A stretch of 64,000 nt of DNA, from assembly GCF_001605885.1 (NCBI RefSeq), contig NZ_LRPE01000038.1, forward strand, positions 209,433 to 273,432. The letters are read 5' to 3'. The position numbers were made by a program, and so were the translations under genes. This DNA comes from Acinetobacter lactucae. GTDB lineage: Bacteria; Pseudomonadota; Gammaproteobacteria; Pseudomonadales; Moraxellaceae. Under the pieces are notes generated by a model. The model was not told the origin of the DNA. It saw nothing but the letters and a program-made list of their open reading frames with translations, and did no database searches. Positions 17,947 to 26,238 of this stretch are shown piece by piece (position 1 is the stretch's first letter; each line of letters starts with the position of its first letter).

Positions 17947-18843
17947 TTAAGTTTTTAATTTCTCGACCAAGAAATCGGCAGTAATATTTACACTAGGCAA
18001 TAACCCTCGCCTTGTTAACATAAGCAAACTGGTCGTTACATTACCAGCAGACCAATCTGGCAGAATATTCATTAAGCTCCCATTTGCTAATTCATTAATA
18101 CAAAAAGTTTCAGGTAAAAGCGTAATACCGATTCCTCTTTTTGCAGCTCCCTTCAAGATTTCCGACTCATTCGCCACAAAGCGAACATTTGGCCTTACGA
18201 CTTCTTTCTGACCATGTATATTTTGAAAATGCCATGGATTCATTTGTAAGTCAGGCCATAAACCTTCATGTTTGAGCAAATCTATTGGGGTATGAATAGG
18301 AGCGGCATTCATTAAGTATGTAGGCGCTGCAACAGCAATAATTTTATCGTGTTTAAGTACACGTTGAATTAATCCAGAATCCGGCAATGGTTGAAAATGG
18401 CTACGGATCACGATATCAAAGTTTTCACTCATGACATCAACATAACGATCCGTTACTTCTATTTGTAATAATAACTTAGGATAACGTTCTGCAAGTTCAG
18501 GCAAACACTCAGATAAAAGATATTGTGCAATCGGTACAGAAGCACTCAACCTGACTACACCACTTGGCTCTTGTTGTTGTATTAATAAATTTTCTTCTGC
18601 GTAACGAAATTCATCGACCGCATTTTTGGCATGTTGATAAAACAGTTTTCCTGCTTCACTTAAGACAAAACTACGTGAACTACGATGAATTAAGGTTAAG
18701 CCTAGCTTATTTTCTAATATTGCAACACGCTTACTAATCGTTGATTTAGGTAAATTAAGCTGTTTAGCTGCGGCAGAAAATCCTTGATGCTCTACAGCAA
18801 CGACAAAAAGATAAACATCATTCAAGTTTTGTCTAAGTCGCAT
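17947..18843 (-). CDS. LysR-family transcriptional regulator
   Basis: The 298-aa protein has an N-terminal winged helix-turn-helix, VEHQGFSAAAKQLNLPKSTISKRVAILENKLGLTLIHR, followed by a periplasmic-binding-like effector domain (SGVVRLSASVPIAQYLLSECLPEL...). This is the CrgA/AaeR-like subfamily. It is divergent from a glutathione S-transferase gene with 105 bp between start codons; LysR regulators usually control the divergent gene, so that GST is the likely target. The inducer is unknown. Confidence 0.93.
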   Translation of the reverse strand: MRLRQNLNDVYLFVVAVEHQGFSAAAKQLNLPKSTISKRVAILENKLGLTLIHRSSRSFVLSEAGKLFYQHAKNAVDEFRYAEENLLIQQQEPSGVVRLSASVPIAQYLLSECLPELAERYPKLLLQIEVTDRYVDVMSENFDIVIRSHFQPLPDSGLIQRVLKHDKIIAVAAPTYLMNAAPIHTPIDLLKHEGLWPDLQMNPWHFQNIHGQKEVVRPNVRFVANESEILKGAAKRGIGITLLPETFCINELANGSLMNILPDWSAGNVTTSLLMLTRRGLLPSVNITADFLVEKLKT

Positions 18844-18948
18844 TTTTCAATGTCCATATATGTAGACAATAAGTTTCATAATACCTGACTACTAGAAACT
18901 TTTCTGCCGACTTAAGATGATTTTACACATCACAAAAGAGTAATCATC

Positions 18949-19659
18949 ATGTCAACTTTCACTTTATTTTATGGCGTCCCTTCTGGTTGTTCATTTGGCT
19001 CTATTGTTGCGTTGGAATGGTCAGGTTTGCCCTATCAACTTTGTAGAATCGAGATGCCAGCTCAATGCAACACCGAGGAATACCGCCGAATTAATCCAAT
19101 GGGTGAAACGCCTGCTCTGCTCTACGACAATAGCAAAGTTTTAACGGAAAGCATGGCGATCTTGAACCATATCATGGCAAAAAGCTTGAATGCGGCTTTT
19201 CACTATGAACAAGGAACAGAACAATTTAATATGTTTAATCAGAAACTAGCTTTTTTGAATACGACTTTATTCAATGCATTTAGCCCACTCTGGTATAGCC
19301 TTGAACATTCTTCATCAGAAGGTAGTAAACAAGTATTGCGTGAATATGGAGCAGCCCAAGTTAAAAAAGCATTTACAGCTTTAGAAAATAGCCTGATAAA
19401 TCAAACTTGGCTAATGGGCGATCAATTATCTTTTGTGGATGGCTACTACGCTGGTATCGCACGCTGGTTAAAATATCATGATGTTATTGATATTGATCAA
19501 TTTCCAAACTGTAAACGTCTTTATGAACAATTACAAAATGAACCAGCCGTAAAATTCGCACATGCAATTGAGCAAGAACAGCCTCCTGAGAGTATCGGTC
19601 ATTTTTTAGGTCATGTTTCACTTAATGAAGTGATTCAACAATATACAAATTTGAAATAG
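18949..19659 (+). CDS. Glutathione S-transferase family protein
   Basis: The 236-aa protein has a thioredoxin-like GST N domain (TLFYGVPSGCSFGSIVALEW, INPMGETPALLYDN, TESMAILNHI, with the Thr-Glu-Ser glutathione-binding motif) and an all-helical C domain (TWLMGDQLSFVDGYYAGIARWL). The cysteine in PSGCSFG lies where beta-class GSTs carry their catalytic Cys10. It conjugates or reduces substrates with glutathione in the cytosol; the substrate is unknown. The divergent LysR gene is the likely regulator. Confidence 0.88.
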   Translation: MSTFTLFYGVPSGCSFGSIVALEWSGLPYQLCRIEMPAQCNTEEYRRINPMGETPALLYDNSKVLTESMAILNHIMAKSLNAAFHYEQGTEQFNMFNQKLAFLNTTLFNAFSPLWYSLEHSSSEGSKQVLREYGAAQVKKAFTALENSLINQTWLMGDQLSFVDGYYAGIARWLKYHDVIDIDQFPNCKRLYEQLQNEPAVKFAHAIEQEQPPESIGHFLGHVSLNEVIQQYTNLK

Positions 19660-19719
19660 GCTTTCCGTTTTATAGTGAAAATAACCTTAACACCCGAGTT
19701 GAATTAAAACTTAGTAAAG

Positions 19720-19746
19720 ACGCCTGAAAAATCAGGCGTTTTTTTT
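19720..19746 (+). terminator. Rho-independent terminator of the GST gene
   Basis: ACGCCTGA and TCAGGCGT form an 8-bp stem with loop AAAA, followed by eight T residues. Confidence 0.88.
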
Positions 19747-19823
19747 ATTTTGTTTTTACTATTTCAATTGGCATAAAATTTGTTTAATTTCTAAACATTC
19801 CTAAGTAAATAAAAGACTTTACT

Positions 19824-20306
19824 ATGCCTGATCCCAAAAAATATGAGCGCATTCTGGACCGATTTGGTCATTATGCCGTTGAAGCTTTTCATTATTCAGC
19901 CTTGTTTATTATCGGGTGTATGGTGGCATGGTCCGCAGCCAATACAGTTTTTGAAATTCTGACCGTCAAGAAGTATGCTTCAATTGATGATATTTTATTA
20001 TTATTTATCTACTTAGAACTTGGAGCAATGGTTGGAATTTACTTTAAAACCAATCATATGCCTGTGCGATTTCTGATTTATGTCGCAATTACGGCCTTAA
20101 CCCGTCTACTCATTTCAGATATTCAACATGACCACAAAGCAGATATCGATCAAGTCATTATTACTGGCTCAATTTTGATTTTAGCCTTATCTATTCTAGT
20201 CGTTCGTTTTGCATCTTGGAATTATCCTTCAGTGATGAAAGAGAAACATGCAAAAGCCTCAAACAATTTGAAAACTCCTCAACCACAAGATGACGAGTTA
20301 GCATAA
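19824..20306 (+). CDS. psiE: PsiE-family inner membrane protein
   Basis: The 160-aa protein has four hydrophobic segments: about 24-46 (HYSALFIIGCMVAWSAANTV), 58-77 (IDDILLLFIYLELGAMVGIY), 85-105 and 115-135. The LLLFIYLELGAMVGIYFKTNHMPVRFLIYVAITALTR region is characteristic of the PsiE family, named for phosphate-starvation induction in E. coli. Its molecular function is unknown. The tail is polar and ends in DDELA. The next gene is convergent and separated by a bidirectional terminator. Confidence 0.88.
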   Translation: MPDPKKYERILDRFGHYAVEAFHYSALFIIGCMVAWSAANTVFEILTVKKYASIDDILLLFIYLELGAMVGIYFKTNHMPVRFLIYVAITALTRLLISDIQHDHKADIDQVIITGSILILALSILVVRFASWNYPSVMKEKHAKASNNLKTPQPQDDELA

Positions 20307-20334
20307 AAAAGGCCTCAATATTGAGGCCTTTTTT
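20305..20334. terminator. Bidirectional terminator between psiE and the RcnB-like gene
   Basis: AAAAAAGGCCTCAA and TTGAGGCCTTTTTT form a perfect 14-bp stem with a TA centre, overlapping the psiE stop codon. Confidence 0.9.
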
Positions 20335-20343
20335 ATTTTACAT

Positions 20344-20727
20344 TTAACGAACTCGGTAAATATTGTGTCTCGAGTCTACTAATAAGTATTGGTTAGGGGT
20401 TTTAACCCAGTGGTATCCACGTGGTGGCGCATATAAACGGTGTGCTCGCCAGTCCGAAACATAATAGCGGCTATGGCGATACTGAGTAGGAATACGTTCA
20501 CCACGTTTAAAAGCAACATAGTTACCATAATGCTTGCCACGATCAGAATTCGACCAAGCTGGTGCTCGATGATCATTACGATAATCATGACGGCGATCAT
20601 CACGATGCTCATATCGATCATGGTTTTTACCATGTTTATTATCCCAACGATGACCTGAATCGGCCATCGCGGTAGCTGATATACCTAACATTAATGTCGA
20701 AAGTACAAGAACGATTGGCTTTTTCAT
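20344..20727 (-). CDS. RcnB-family periplasmic protein
   Basis: The 127-aa precursor has a Sec signal peptide, MKKPIVLVLSTLMLGISATA, cleaved near AMA/DS. The mature part starts with a His/Asp/Arg-rich region (GHRWDNKHGKNHDRYEHRDD) and ends with the RcnB domain: FKRGERIPTQYR, YYVSDWRAHRLYAPPRGYHWV and YLLVDSRHNIYRV. RcnB in E. coli is a periplasmic protein needed for nickel/cobalt homeostasis; the His-rich segment here fits metal contact, but many RcnB-domain proteins have unknown roles. AAGGA lies upstream of the ATG. Confidence 0.9.
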   Translation of the reverse strand: MKKPIVLVLSTLMLGISATAMADSGHRWDNKHGKNHDRYEHRDDRRHDYRNDHRAPAWSNSDRGKHYGNYVAFKRGERIPTQYRHSRYYVSDWRAHRLYAPPRGYHWVKTPNQYLLVDSRHNIYRVR

Positions 20728-20786
20728 GGCCTATTTCCTTTTAATCTTGATATGAAGCTAGATTAGAAGAGACTCAAGGAGAAACC

Positions 20787-20867
20787 ATGAATAAAACAGC
20801 TTTGATTGCTAAACTTTGTAATGACTATAAAGAAAATATGAAGAATCTGTATCTGTGCTACCATTAG
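20787..20867 (+). CDS. Candidate 26-aa small protein or leader peptide
   Basis: An ATG at 20787 is preceded at 5 nt by AAGGAG, the strongest Shine-Dalgarno site in this neighbourhood, and opens a 26-codon frame ending TAG: MNKTALIAKLCNDYKE then NMKNLYLCYH. The next gene starts 25 nt later with a GTG, so the small ORF may be a leader or be translationally coupled to it. It lacks a signal peptide or clear TM segment and contains two cysteines. I do not recognise it. Confidence 0.45.
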   Translation: MNKTALIAKLCNDYKENMKNLYLCYH

Positions 20868-20892
20868 CATTTTTCAAACTAGGTCAATTGCT

Positions 20893-21339
20893 GTGTCTGA
20901 AATCAGTTTTGAGCGTCTTCATCAATTTTTTTGTAAAGTTCCAAGTGTACAAGAAGCCCGAATTATGGCTCATGGAGCAGATGGCGAACATGCTTGGTGG
21001 TTTAAGTTCAGTATTGACGTAGAGCATGCCCTTGCATGGCAAACAGTACAAGAGCTTGGTCATGTTTTAAATTATTTATCGACGAATGAACGCCTACCCA
21101 CATTATTCTTCCCTGTTTCACCACCACCTTACATGAACGGTGAAGCCAAAGATTTTTTATCATGGATTATTCAATGTAATCATCCTGAATTTTCTCCTGA
21201 TGTGGTCTGTGATTGGCTTGAAGCTCGTTTGCCAAATCCTGTAGATGATGAATCACAGTGGAAAATTAAGACTGATTTGAGTGAAATCGAAAAACTTGAT
21301 GATAAAGCGTTGGATCAATTGATTCCGCCAGCGCCTTAA
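20893..21339 (+). CDS. Conserved hypothetical protein (148 aa)
   Basis: I do not recognise this protein. It starts with GTG (AGGT 8 nt upstream) and reads MSEISFERLHQFFCKVPSVQ; it is acidic and soluble with many aromatic residues (GEHAWWFKFSIDVEHALAW) and ends with KLDDKALDQLIPPAP. There is no signal peptide or TM segment. The PTLFFPVSPPPYMNGEAKDFLSW segment is the most distinctive. It follows a 26-codon ORF on the same strand and is convergent with the PLD gene across a hairpin-rich region. Codon use looks normal for the neighbourhood, so it is likely a real gene. Confidence 0.75.
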   Translation: MSEISFERLHQFFCKVPSVQEARIMAHGADGEHAWWFKFSIDVEHALAWQTVQELGHVLNYLSTNERLPTLFFPVSPPPYMNGEAKDFLSWIIQCNHPEFSPDVVCDWLEARLPNPVDDESQWKIKTDLSEIEKLDDKALDQLIPPAP

Positions 21340-21423
21340 AATCATATTATTTACTTTTATTCTTCTTATTGCACAGTCGTTACTTACAGTGATGTTCTAA
21401 TTTCTTTTGTATAAGCTAGTGTC

Positions 21424-21540
21424 TCACTTTTGAAAGGTCAAAAGTGACAAAAACCTTTGTTTCACTGATGTTGCTTCCCTGCAACACAGTGAAACGGCGA
21501 CATCCTTGTCGCCAATCACCTTGCCAGTTTTTGGAAAACT
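21424..21540. repeat. Run of four consecutive hairpins
   Basis: Four inverted repeats follow each other: TCACTTTTGA/TCAAAAGTGA (21424-21447, 10 bp), TTTCACTG-A-TGTTGC/GCAACACAGTGAAA (21460-21494, 14 bp with one bulged A), GGCGACA/TGTCGCC (21496-21513, 7 bp, TCCT loop) and AGTTTT/AAAACT (21526-21540, 6 bp). This fills most of the 214 bp between convergent genes. No ORF or classic T-run terminator is seen. It could be a dispersed repeat, a structured RNA or a convergent-transcription barrier. Confidence 0.6.
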
Positions 21541-21553
21541 CCAAAGATGGTCA

Positions 21554-23017
21554 TTAGAAAGTCGACAACCCTGACCATTCCATAAAACGATAAATCCAAT
21601 ACTTCACTTTAGACTCATCTGCATACTTCGCATAATCTACGCTCATCTGTCTATCTTTTAGGTTTGACCACGAGGTATTGAAGTAATCTTGCGCATCTTT
21701 AAAAACTTGATCTTGAACTTTGCCAATGACCAACATATCCGTTTCAAGGTTATAATTTTTTAAATTACGGGCCGTAAAATTGGCCGATCCTACAATCAAC
21801 TCTGCTTGTTGGCCATTATATTTCAAAATCATTTTGCTATGGTTTTGCTCACCATGGGTATCACACCAACGGATTGGAATGCCGGCAGCATGTAACTCTG
21901 AAGCTACCTGACGGTTAGGAATACCATTCTTTTGTCGACCAAACGCATCTTTATTTGGGTCAAGCAAAACTCGGACAATAACCCCTCTCTCTTGAGCATT
22001 TTTTAGTGCTTGAATAATTTTACGTTCAGACAAATAGAACATACTTAAATCAAGGTGCTCTTTCGGCTTCGCTGAATTAATCAATTTCAATACAGATTGA
22101 TAAATCGCCCCTTCAGTTAACACCTGAACTTGAGGTTTGGTTACATCTTTTTCAAAGTCACCTAAAATGAGTGATGGAGAGCTACTGCCTGACATTTGCG
22201 CAACAGCAGCTTCAGTTTGGAGAACATCAGCAGCTGTTGCCCCTGTTACAACCAACGCGACATTAGAATGTCTAGAACTGCCATCGTGTGGATTTGCTGA
22301 GGTTACCAATGACTTCCAACCAGCATCGGTATCGACCACAACAGTCTTACGGTGATTGGCCTTAAAATTAAATAAGTTTAGATAGCTGCGCAGTGTAATT
22401 TTTTCATCACCGAAGGGATTTGGTAACCAGCCCTTTTCAGGATTATTGCCAATATTTTGACAGCAGATGTACCAGAAGCCAGACCAAAACGGGTTAGAAG
22501 CACGCAAAGGGGTTAAATTGGTTTCAATCACATCGACACCTGCCTGACGTAACTGACGGTAGTGTTCAGGGCTGATACCACCGTATACCGAGTTAATCGG
22601 GTCGGTAATCATAACGATCTGAATTTGGCGGTTCTGTCTTTTCTTACTCACTAATGCATCGGTTAACTCTTGCATTAACGGTCTTTGCTTGAGTTTTGAG
22701 TCACCCACTTCAGAATTAAACAAGAACATATCCACCACAATCGTGGTTTTCGCCTCATCAATCATTTTCAAGATTTCATCAAAGATGTGCTGATCAACCT
22801 GTTGCTGTCCTTTAGCATCCAGGTAGGTTTTGTCAGCTAAAAATTTGACATCGGCATGTCTAAGCTTGCCACTAAAGTTAATCCCTTGTGGTAATGGTTT
22901 TACTGTGTGGTAAATCGCCGATGCAAGATATGCAATAGCAACAACGCAAAGTAATACCGCCATATAACGACGCCCTGACCAATTTATTTTTTGATGAATT
23001 CGTTGAAAAATACGCAT
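21554..23017 (-). CDS. Phospholipase D-like / cardiolipin synthase-like protein
   Basis: The 487-aa protein has an N-terminal TM segment (YMAVLLCVVAIAYLASAIY, residues about 18-36) and two PLD domains. The first HKD motif is complete (NHRKTVVVDTD, followed by TSANPHDGSS). The second is NHSKMILKYNG, with His and Lys but Tyr at the usual Asp position, followed by GSANFTARN. The family hydrolyses or transfers phosphatidyl groups; Acinetobacter phospholipases D have been linked to virulence and membrane remodelling. Which acceptor is used is unknown. The start codon is only a few nt past the znuD terminator, and its likely AGG ribosome site is inside that hairpin. Confidence 0.85.
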   Translation of the reverse strand: MRIFQRIHQKINWSGRRYMAVLLCVVAIAYLASAIYHTVKPLPQGINFSGKLRHADVKFLADKTYLDAKGQQQVDQHIFDEILKMIDEAKTTIVVDMFLFNSEVGDSKLKQRPLMQELTDALVSKKRQNRQIQIVMITDPINSVYGGISPEHYRQLRQAGVDVIETNLTPLRASNPFWSGFWYICCQNIGNNPEKGWLPNPFGDEKITLRSYLNLFNFKANHRKTVVVDTDAGWKSLVTSANPHDGSSRHSNVALVVTGATAADVLQTEAAVAQMSGSSSPSLILGDFEKDVTKPQVQVLTEGAIYQSVLKLINSAKPKEHLDLSMFYLSERKIIQALKNAQERGVIVRVLLDPNKDAFGRQKNGIPNRQVASELHAAGIPIRWCDTHGEQNHSKMILKYNGQQAELIVGSANFTARNLKNYNLETDMLVIGKVQDQVFKDAQDYFNTSWSNLKDRQMSVDYAKYADESKVKYWIYRFMEWSGLSTF

Positions 23018-23056
23018 AAAAAAGACCTAACTTGATGGTTTCAAATTAGGTCTTTT
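23018..23056 (-). terminator. znuD terminator abutting the PLD start codon
   Basis: On the minus strand AAAAGACCTAA and TTAGGTCTTTT form an 11-bp stem around a 15-nt loop, followed by a T-run that ends directly at the ATG of the PLD gene (23017). Confidence 0.85.
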
Positions 23057-23092
23057 GGATTGATTTTTCAAGTTTAGTTTCGTGTTAAAGCC

Positions 23093-25168
23093 TTAAAAAC
23101 TAAAATCAACACCTACTGTAAAATTGCGTCCAACTTGTGGAATATTTGATAAGAACGATGCATGTTGATAAACCGTGTCATCTAACAGGTTATTCGCTTT
23201 CATATAAACACGGTAATCTGTTTTTGCACCATATTGTCCAGAATATGCCACACCTAGATTAAGCATGTTATAGCCATCAGTTTCGGTCTCGTAAGCTGCG
23301 ATCTTATCTTGATTAAAGACATGGTAATACTCGGCAGAACCACTAAATCCATCGCCAAAATCTGCATCAACTTTAGTACCTAAACGTCCCGCTGGAATAC
23401 GTGGAGCGTTCCCTTCTGCATCAATTTTGCCGCGTACATAGTCACCAAAAGCACTGATCTTGTACATTGGAGTAATTTGATAGCCAATTTCACCCTCAGC
23501 ACCATAGAAACGTGCTTTATCTTGAGTATATTGAACTAAACGGAAGTCTTTATAACGGTCAAGGGTTTGTGCATAGATGTAGTCATCAAACCAGTTATGG
23601 TAAACATGCAGATGATAATCAAGTTTGTCATTATCAAAATGTAAACCTAATTCAACATTATTCGATTTTTCCTTACTGAGTTGATCATTCCCCAACTCAT
23701 AAGTATTCGTCGCAAAATGTCCACCATTTGCATATAACTCTTGAGCTAAAGGTAAACGCTCTTGATGTGATGCCACAAAAGAAAGTTTATAGTTTGGTGC
23801 AAACTCCCAATTCGCAGCACCTGCGTAAGAAAATGCCGAACCATCAAAATCTTGTTTAGAGTTATCGTCTACATCAATCTCTTGCTGATCTGCACGTGCA
23901 GAAAGCTCAAAATGTACGTCTTTCCATTGTTTATGTTCTAAAGCAAATATGCTCCACTTTTTGGTAGTGGTCGGAGCCATAAAAGCTTCTTCACCAGTTA
24001 AATCTAATTTTTGTTGGCCTAGCTGTGCTCCGATCACCCCTTCCCAACTTGCAATCGGGTTATGTACTAACTCAATACGACCATCATAGCCTTTGTTTTG
24101 GAATCGGGTCGCAATTATTCCTTCTTCAATTTCGTCGTGCTGATAGTCAGTATAGCTCGCTTGTGCACGTAACTTTTGGAAGCCGGCGAATGGATCATTT
24201 AACTCGGTTTTAAAATCATAACGCTCAGATTTTAAATCAATCCATGGGCCGCCATGTTCGTGCTCATGTTCTTCATGCTCATGATCGTGACCTTCTTCAC
24301 CCTCTTCATGTTCATGGTCTCCACAATGCAAATGCGGTCTTCCACCTAGATGAGCACTACAACTTTCGTATTCATGGCTATGCCCTGGTAAGCCATATTG
24401 GTCTCTGCGATTGCTATAAGAAATACCCGTATAACCACGGTCATAAATCCAAGACAAACCAACGTTAACTGAATCACCCTTAGCAAAAGTATTGTCTACA
24501 CGGCGCTCTTTTTCACCTTCATGAATATAATTTGGTGCAATATAATTATTCGCATCACGAGTTAACCCCTCAACACGTAAAGCAACTTGGCTGCCCAAGC
24601 CAACAGTTACGCCAGCACTCGCTAGTTTTTCATCACTTCCAGTGTTGTAACGTAAGCCAATTTGTCCTTCATAACCGTTTTCAGGCATTTGCGTAGGGAT
24701 CTTGTTATCAATGACGTTAACTAAACCACCGACAGTCCCCGCACCAAACAGTAAAGTTGAAGGCCCCCGAATTACTTCGACTTGTTTTGCAAGCACAGGA
24801 TCTACTGTTACGGCATGGTCAGGAGACAACGTCGAGACATCAATATTTTCTGATGAATTTTGGAGTACTTTAACGCGTGGTCCATCTTGTCCACGGATGA
24901 CTGGACGACTCGAACCAGCCCCAAACTGATTGGCGTAAATTCCGACTTCACTACTCAGTGCATCCCCAATGGTAGCAGCGCCTTGCGTCAAATGCTTTTG
25001 ATCAACCACAGTATCTGCCACAGCAAAATCTTGTGAAGTTTGCTCAAGTGGATGAGCCTTAATTCGAATAGTTTCTAACTTTTCAACATTTTCACTTTCT
25101 GCTGCAAATACAGGTACCGATATTGCAGCTAAAATGGATAGGGTCAAAATATTTTTATAGAACAACAT
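23093..25168 (-). CDS. znuD: TonB-dependent zinc receptor ZnuD
   Basis: This outer-membrane receptor is thought to import zinc under shortage. The 691-aa precursor has a signal peptide (MLFYKNILTLSILAAISVPV, cleaved near FAA/ES), a TonB-box region (ETIRIKAH), a plug domain (GAGSSRPVIRGQDGPRVKVL, EVIRGPSTLLFGAGTVGGLVNVI) and a barrel ending FTVGVDFSF. A long loop near residues 270-310 is packed with His, Asp and Glu (HEHEEGEEGHDHEHEEHEHE) and has flanking cysteines; it matches the metal-capture loop of ZnuD proteins. A Zur-type palindrome lies 33 bp upstream, supporting zinc-repressed expression. Confidence 0.92.
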   Translation of the reverse strand: MLFYKNILTLSILAAISVPVFAAESENVEKLETIRIKAHPLEQTSQDFAVADTVVDQKHLTQGAATIGDALSSEVGIYANQFGAGSSRPVIRGQDGPRVKVLQNSSENIDVSTLSPDHAVTVDPVLAKQVEVIRGPSTLLFGAGTVGGLVNVIDNKIPTQMPENGYEGQIGLRYNTGSDEKLASAGVTVGLGSQVALRVEGLTRDANNYIAPNYIHEGEKERRVDNTFAKGDSVNVGLSWIYDRGYTGISYSNRRDQYGLPGHSHEYESCSAHLGGRPHLHCGDHEHEEGEEGHDHEHEEHEHEHGGPWIDLKSERYDFKTELNDPFAGFQKLRAQASYTDYQHDEIEEGIIATRFQNKGYDGRIELVHNPIASWEGVIGAQLGQQKLDLTGEEAFMAPTTTKKWSIFALEHKQWKDVHFELSARADQQEIDVDDNSKQDFDGSAFSYAGAANWEFAPNYKLSFVASHQERLPLAQELYANGGHFATNTYELGNDQLSKEKSNNVELGLHFDNDKLDYHLHVYHNWFDDYIYAQTLDRYKDFRLVQYTQDKARFYGAEGEIGYQITPMYKISAFGDYVRGKIDAEGNAPRIPAGRLGTKVDADFGDGFSGSAEYYHVFNQDKIAAYETETDGYNMLNLGVAYSGQYGAKTDYRVYMKANNLLDDTVYQHASFLSNIPQVGRNFTVGVDFSF

Positions 25169-25201
25169 GAGGTGATTCTCTGATCGCTACGCCTTTTGTT
25201 T

Positions 25202-25216
25202 TGTTATATTATAACA
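25202..25216. promoter_or_regulatory. Zur box
   Basis: TGTTATA-T-TATAACA is a perfect 15-bp palindrome with the wider context AAATGTTATAATATAACA on the minus strand, matching the gamma-proteobacterial Zur consensus. It lies 33 bp upstream of znuD and 87 bp upstream of the divergent DUF4184 gene, so it may control both. Confidence 0.8.
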
Positions 25217-25303
25217 TTTCAGTTGTTTTGCAATAAAAAACATTTCTAATCAGATGATTCGTTAGACTGCCACTTAAATGATGTGAGTAATTTCTGATTT
25301 CTA

Positions 25304-26068
25304 ATGCCTTTTACCATCTCTCATGCCGTTATAGCACCACCTCTTTCCAAGCTTAGCCAAAACACTTTACCAGTTGCAGCTTTAGCAATTGGCAGTATGA
25401 CACCCGATCTTTACCGCTTATTTACGATGCAATCAGGTATGTTGACTCATCAATGGAAGGGACTTTTCTACCCAAACCTTGCATTAGGGTTATTATTCTG
25501 TGCAATTTGGTATTTACTTTACCGGCCTGTAATTTATCGTTTTTTCGGCATTCAACATGATCTTGGCCTCAACTCTTTAAAAGGTATTTTTTTATTTTTT
25601 ATTGGAACATTACTCGCACTTATTTTAGGAATTGCGACACATTTAATCTGGGATGGTCTAACACACTCGGACTTTCGGACTTTTATATTTAAAGATGTAT
25701 TAGCAACCACAGTTCATATTTTTGGCCACCCTTATCCCTTACATCGTCTTTTACAGTTAGGCTCCTCTGCTCTTGCTTTACCTTTTATTGCTTGGATGTG
25801 TATTCACTATTATCAGCGCTATAAACAACACTGGAAAGTAAACTATAAAATTAAAATTTTTGCATGGTGTCTGTTAATTCTATCTACAATGCTAGGCCTA
25901 TTTTCTTTTTGGGATTATGCCCGCTATATTCCTCATGAAGTTTGGCATGCCAATACCTATTATTTCACGGGCCGCTCTATTAATGAATTTATACAAGGCT
26001 GGCTAAGTAGCTTTAGCTTAGGATGCTTACTATTCTTGGTTTTAGATCGGCAAAAAAGAATGGGATGA
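25304..26068 (+). CDS. DUF4184 family membrane protein
   Basis: The 254-aa protein begins MPFTISHAVIAPPLSKLS and contains AALAIGSMTPDLYRLF, GIATHLIWDGLTHSD and TVHIFGHPYPLHRLLQLGSS. The conserved His and Asp residues in FTISHA, PD and THLIWDGLTH are typical of the family, which resembles membrane-bound metal-dependent hydrolases (YdjM/LexA-binding-like). There are about five to six TM segments. Its function is unknown. It is divergent from znuD and shares the Zur box region, so zinc-dependent expression is possible but unproven. Confidence 0.85.
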   Translation: MPFTISHAVIAPPLSKLSQNTLPVAALAIGSMTPDLYRLFTMQSGMLTHQWKGLFYPNLALGLLFCAIWYLLYRPVIYRFFGIQHDLGLNSLKGIFLFFIGTLLALILGIATHLIWDGLTHSDFRTFIFKDVLATTVHIFGHPYPLHRLLQLGSSALALPFIAWMCIHYYQRYKQHWKVNYKIKIFAWCLLILSTMLGLFSFWDYARYIPHEVWHANTYYFTGRSINEFIQGWLSSFSLGCLLFLVLDRQKRMG

Positions 26069-26238
26069 ATAACTAAAAGTGCTGCCAAATTGCTCATTTT
26101 CGGGTTAATTTCTGCGGTTTTTTGATCTAGTTCTTGTGACAAACCATCCAACAAGGCATAATCGAAAACTTACTTTTTTGACGGTGCGCGGTTTACGCAT
26201 CCGTCCTTTCAGCCAATATAGTTTGGATAATCTTCATC

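Noticed and set aside
24244..24468. Plus-strand His-rich ORF of 74 codons
   Set aside because: It is the antisense reading of the His/Glu-repeat loop of znuD; the apparent His richness comes from the repetitive codons.
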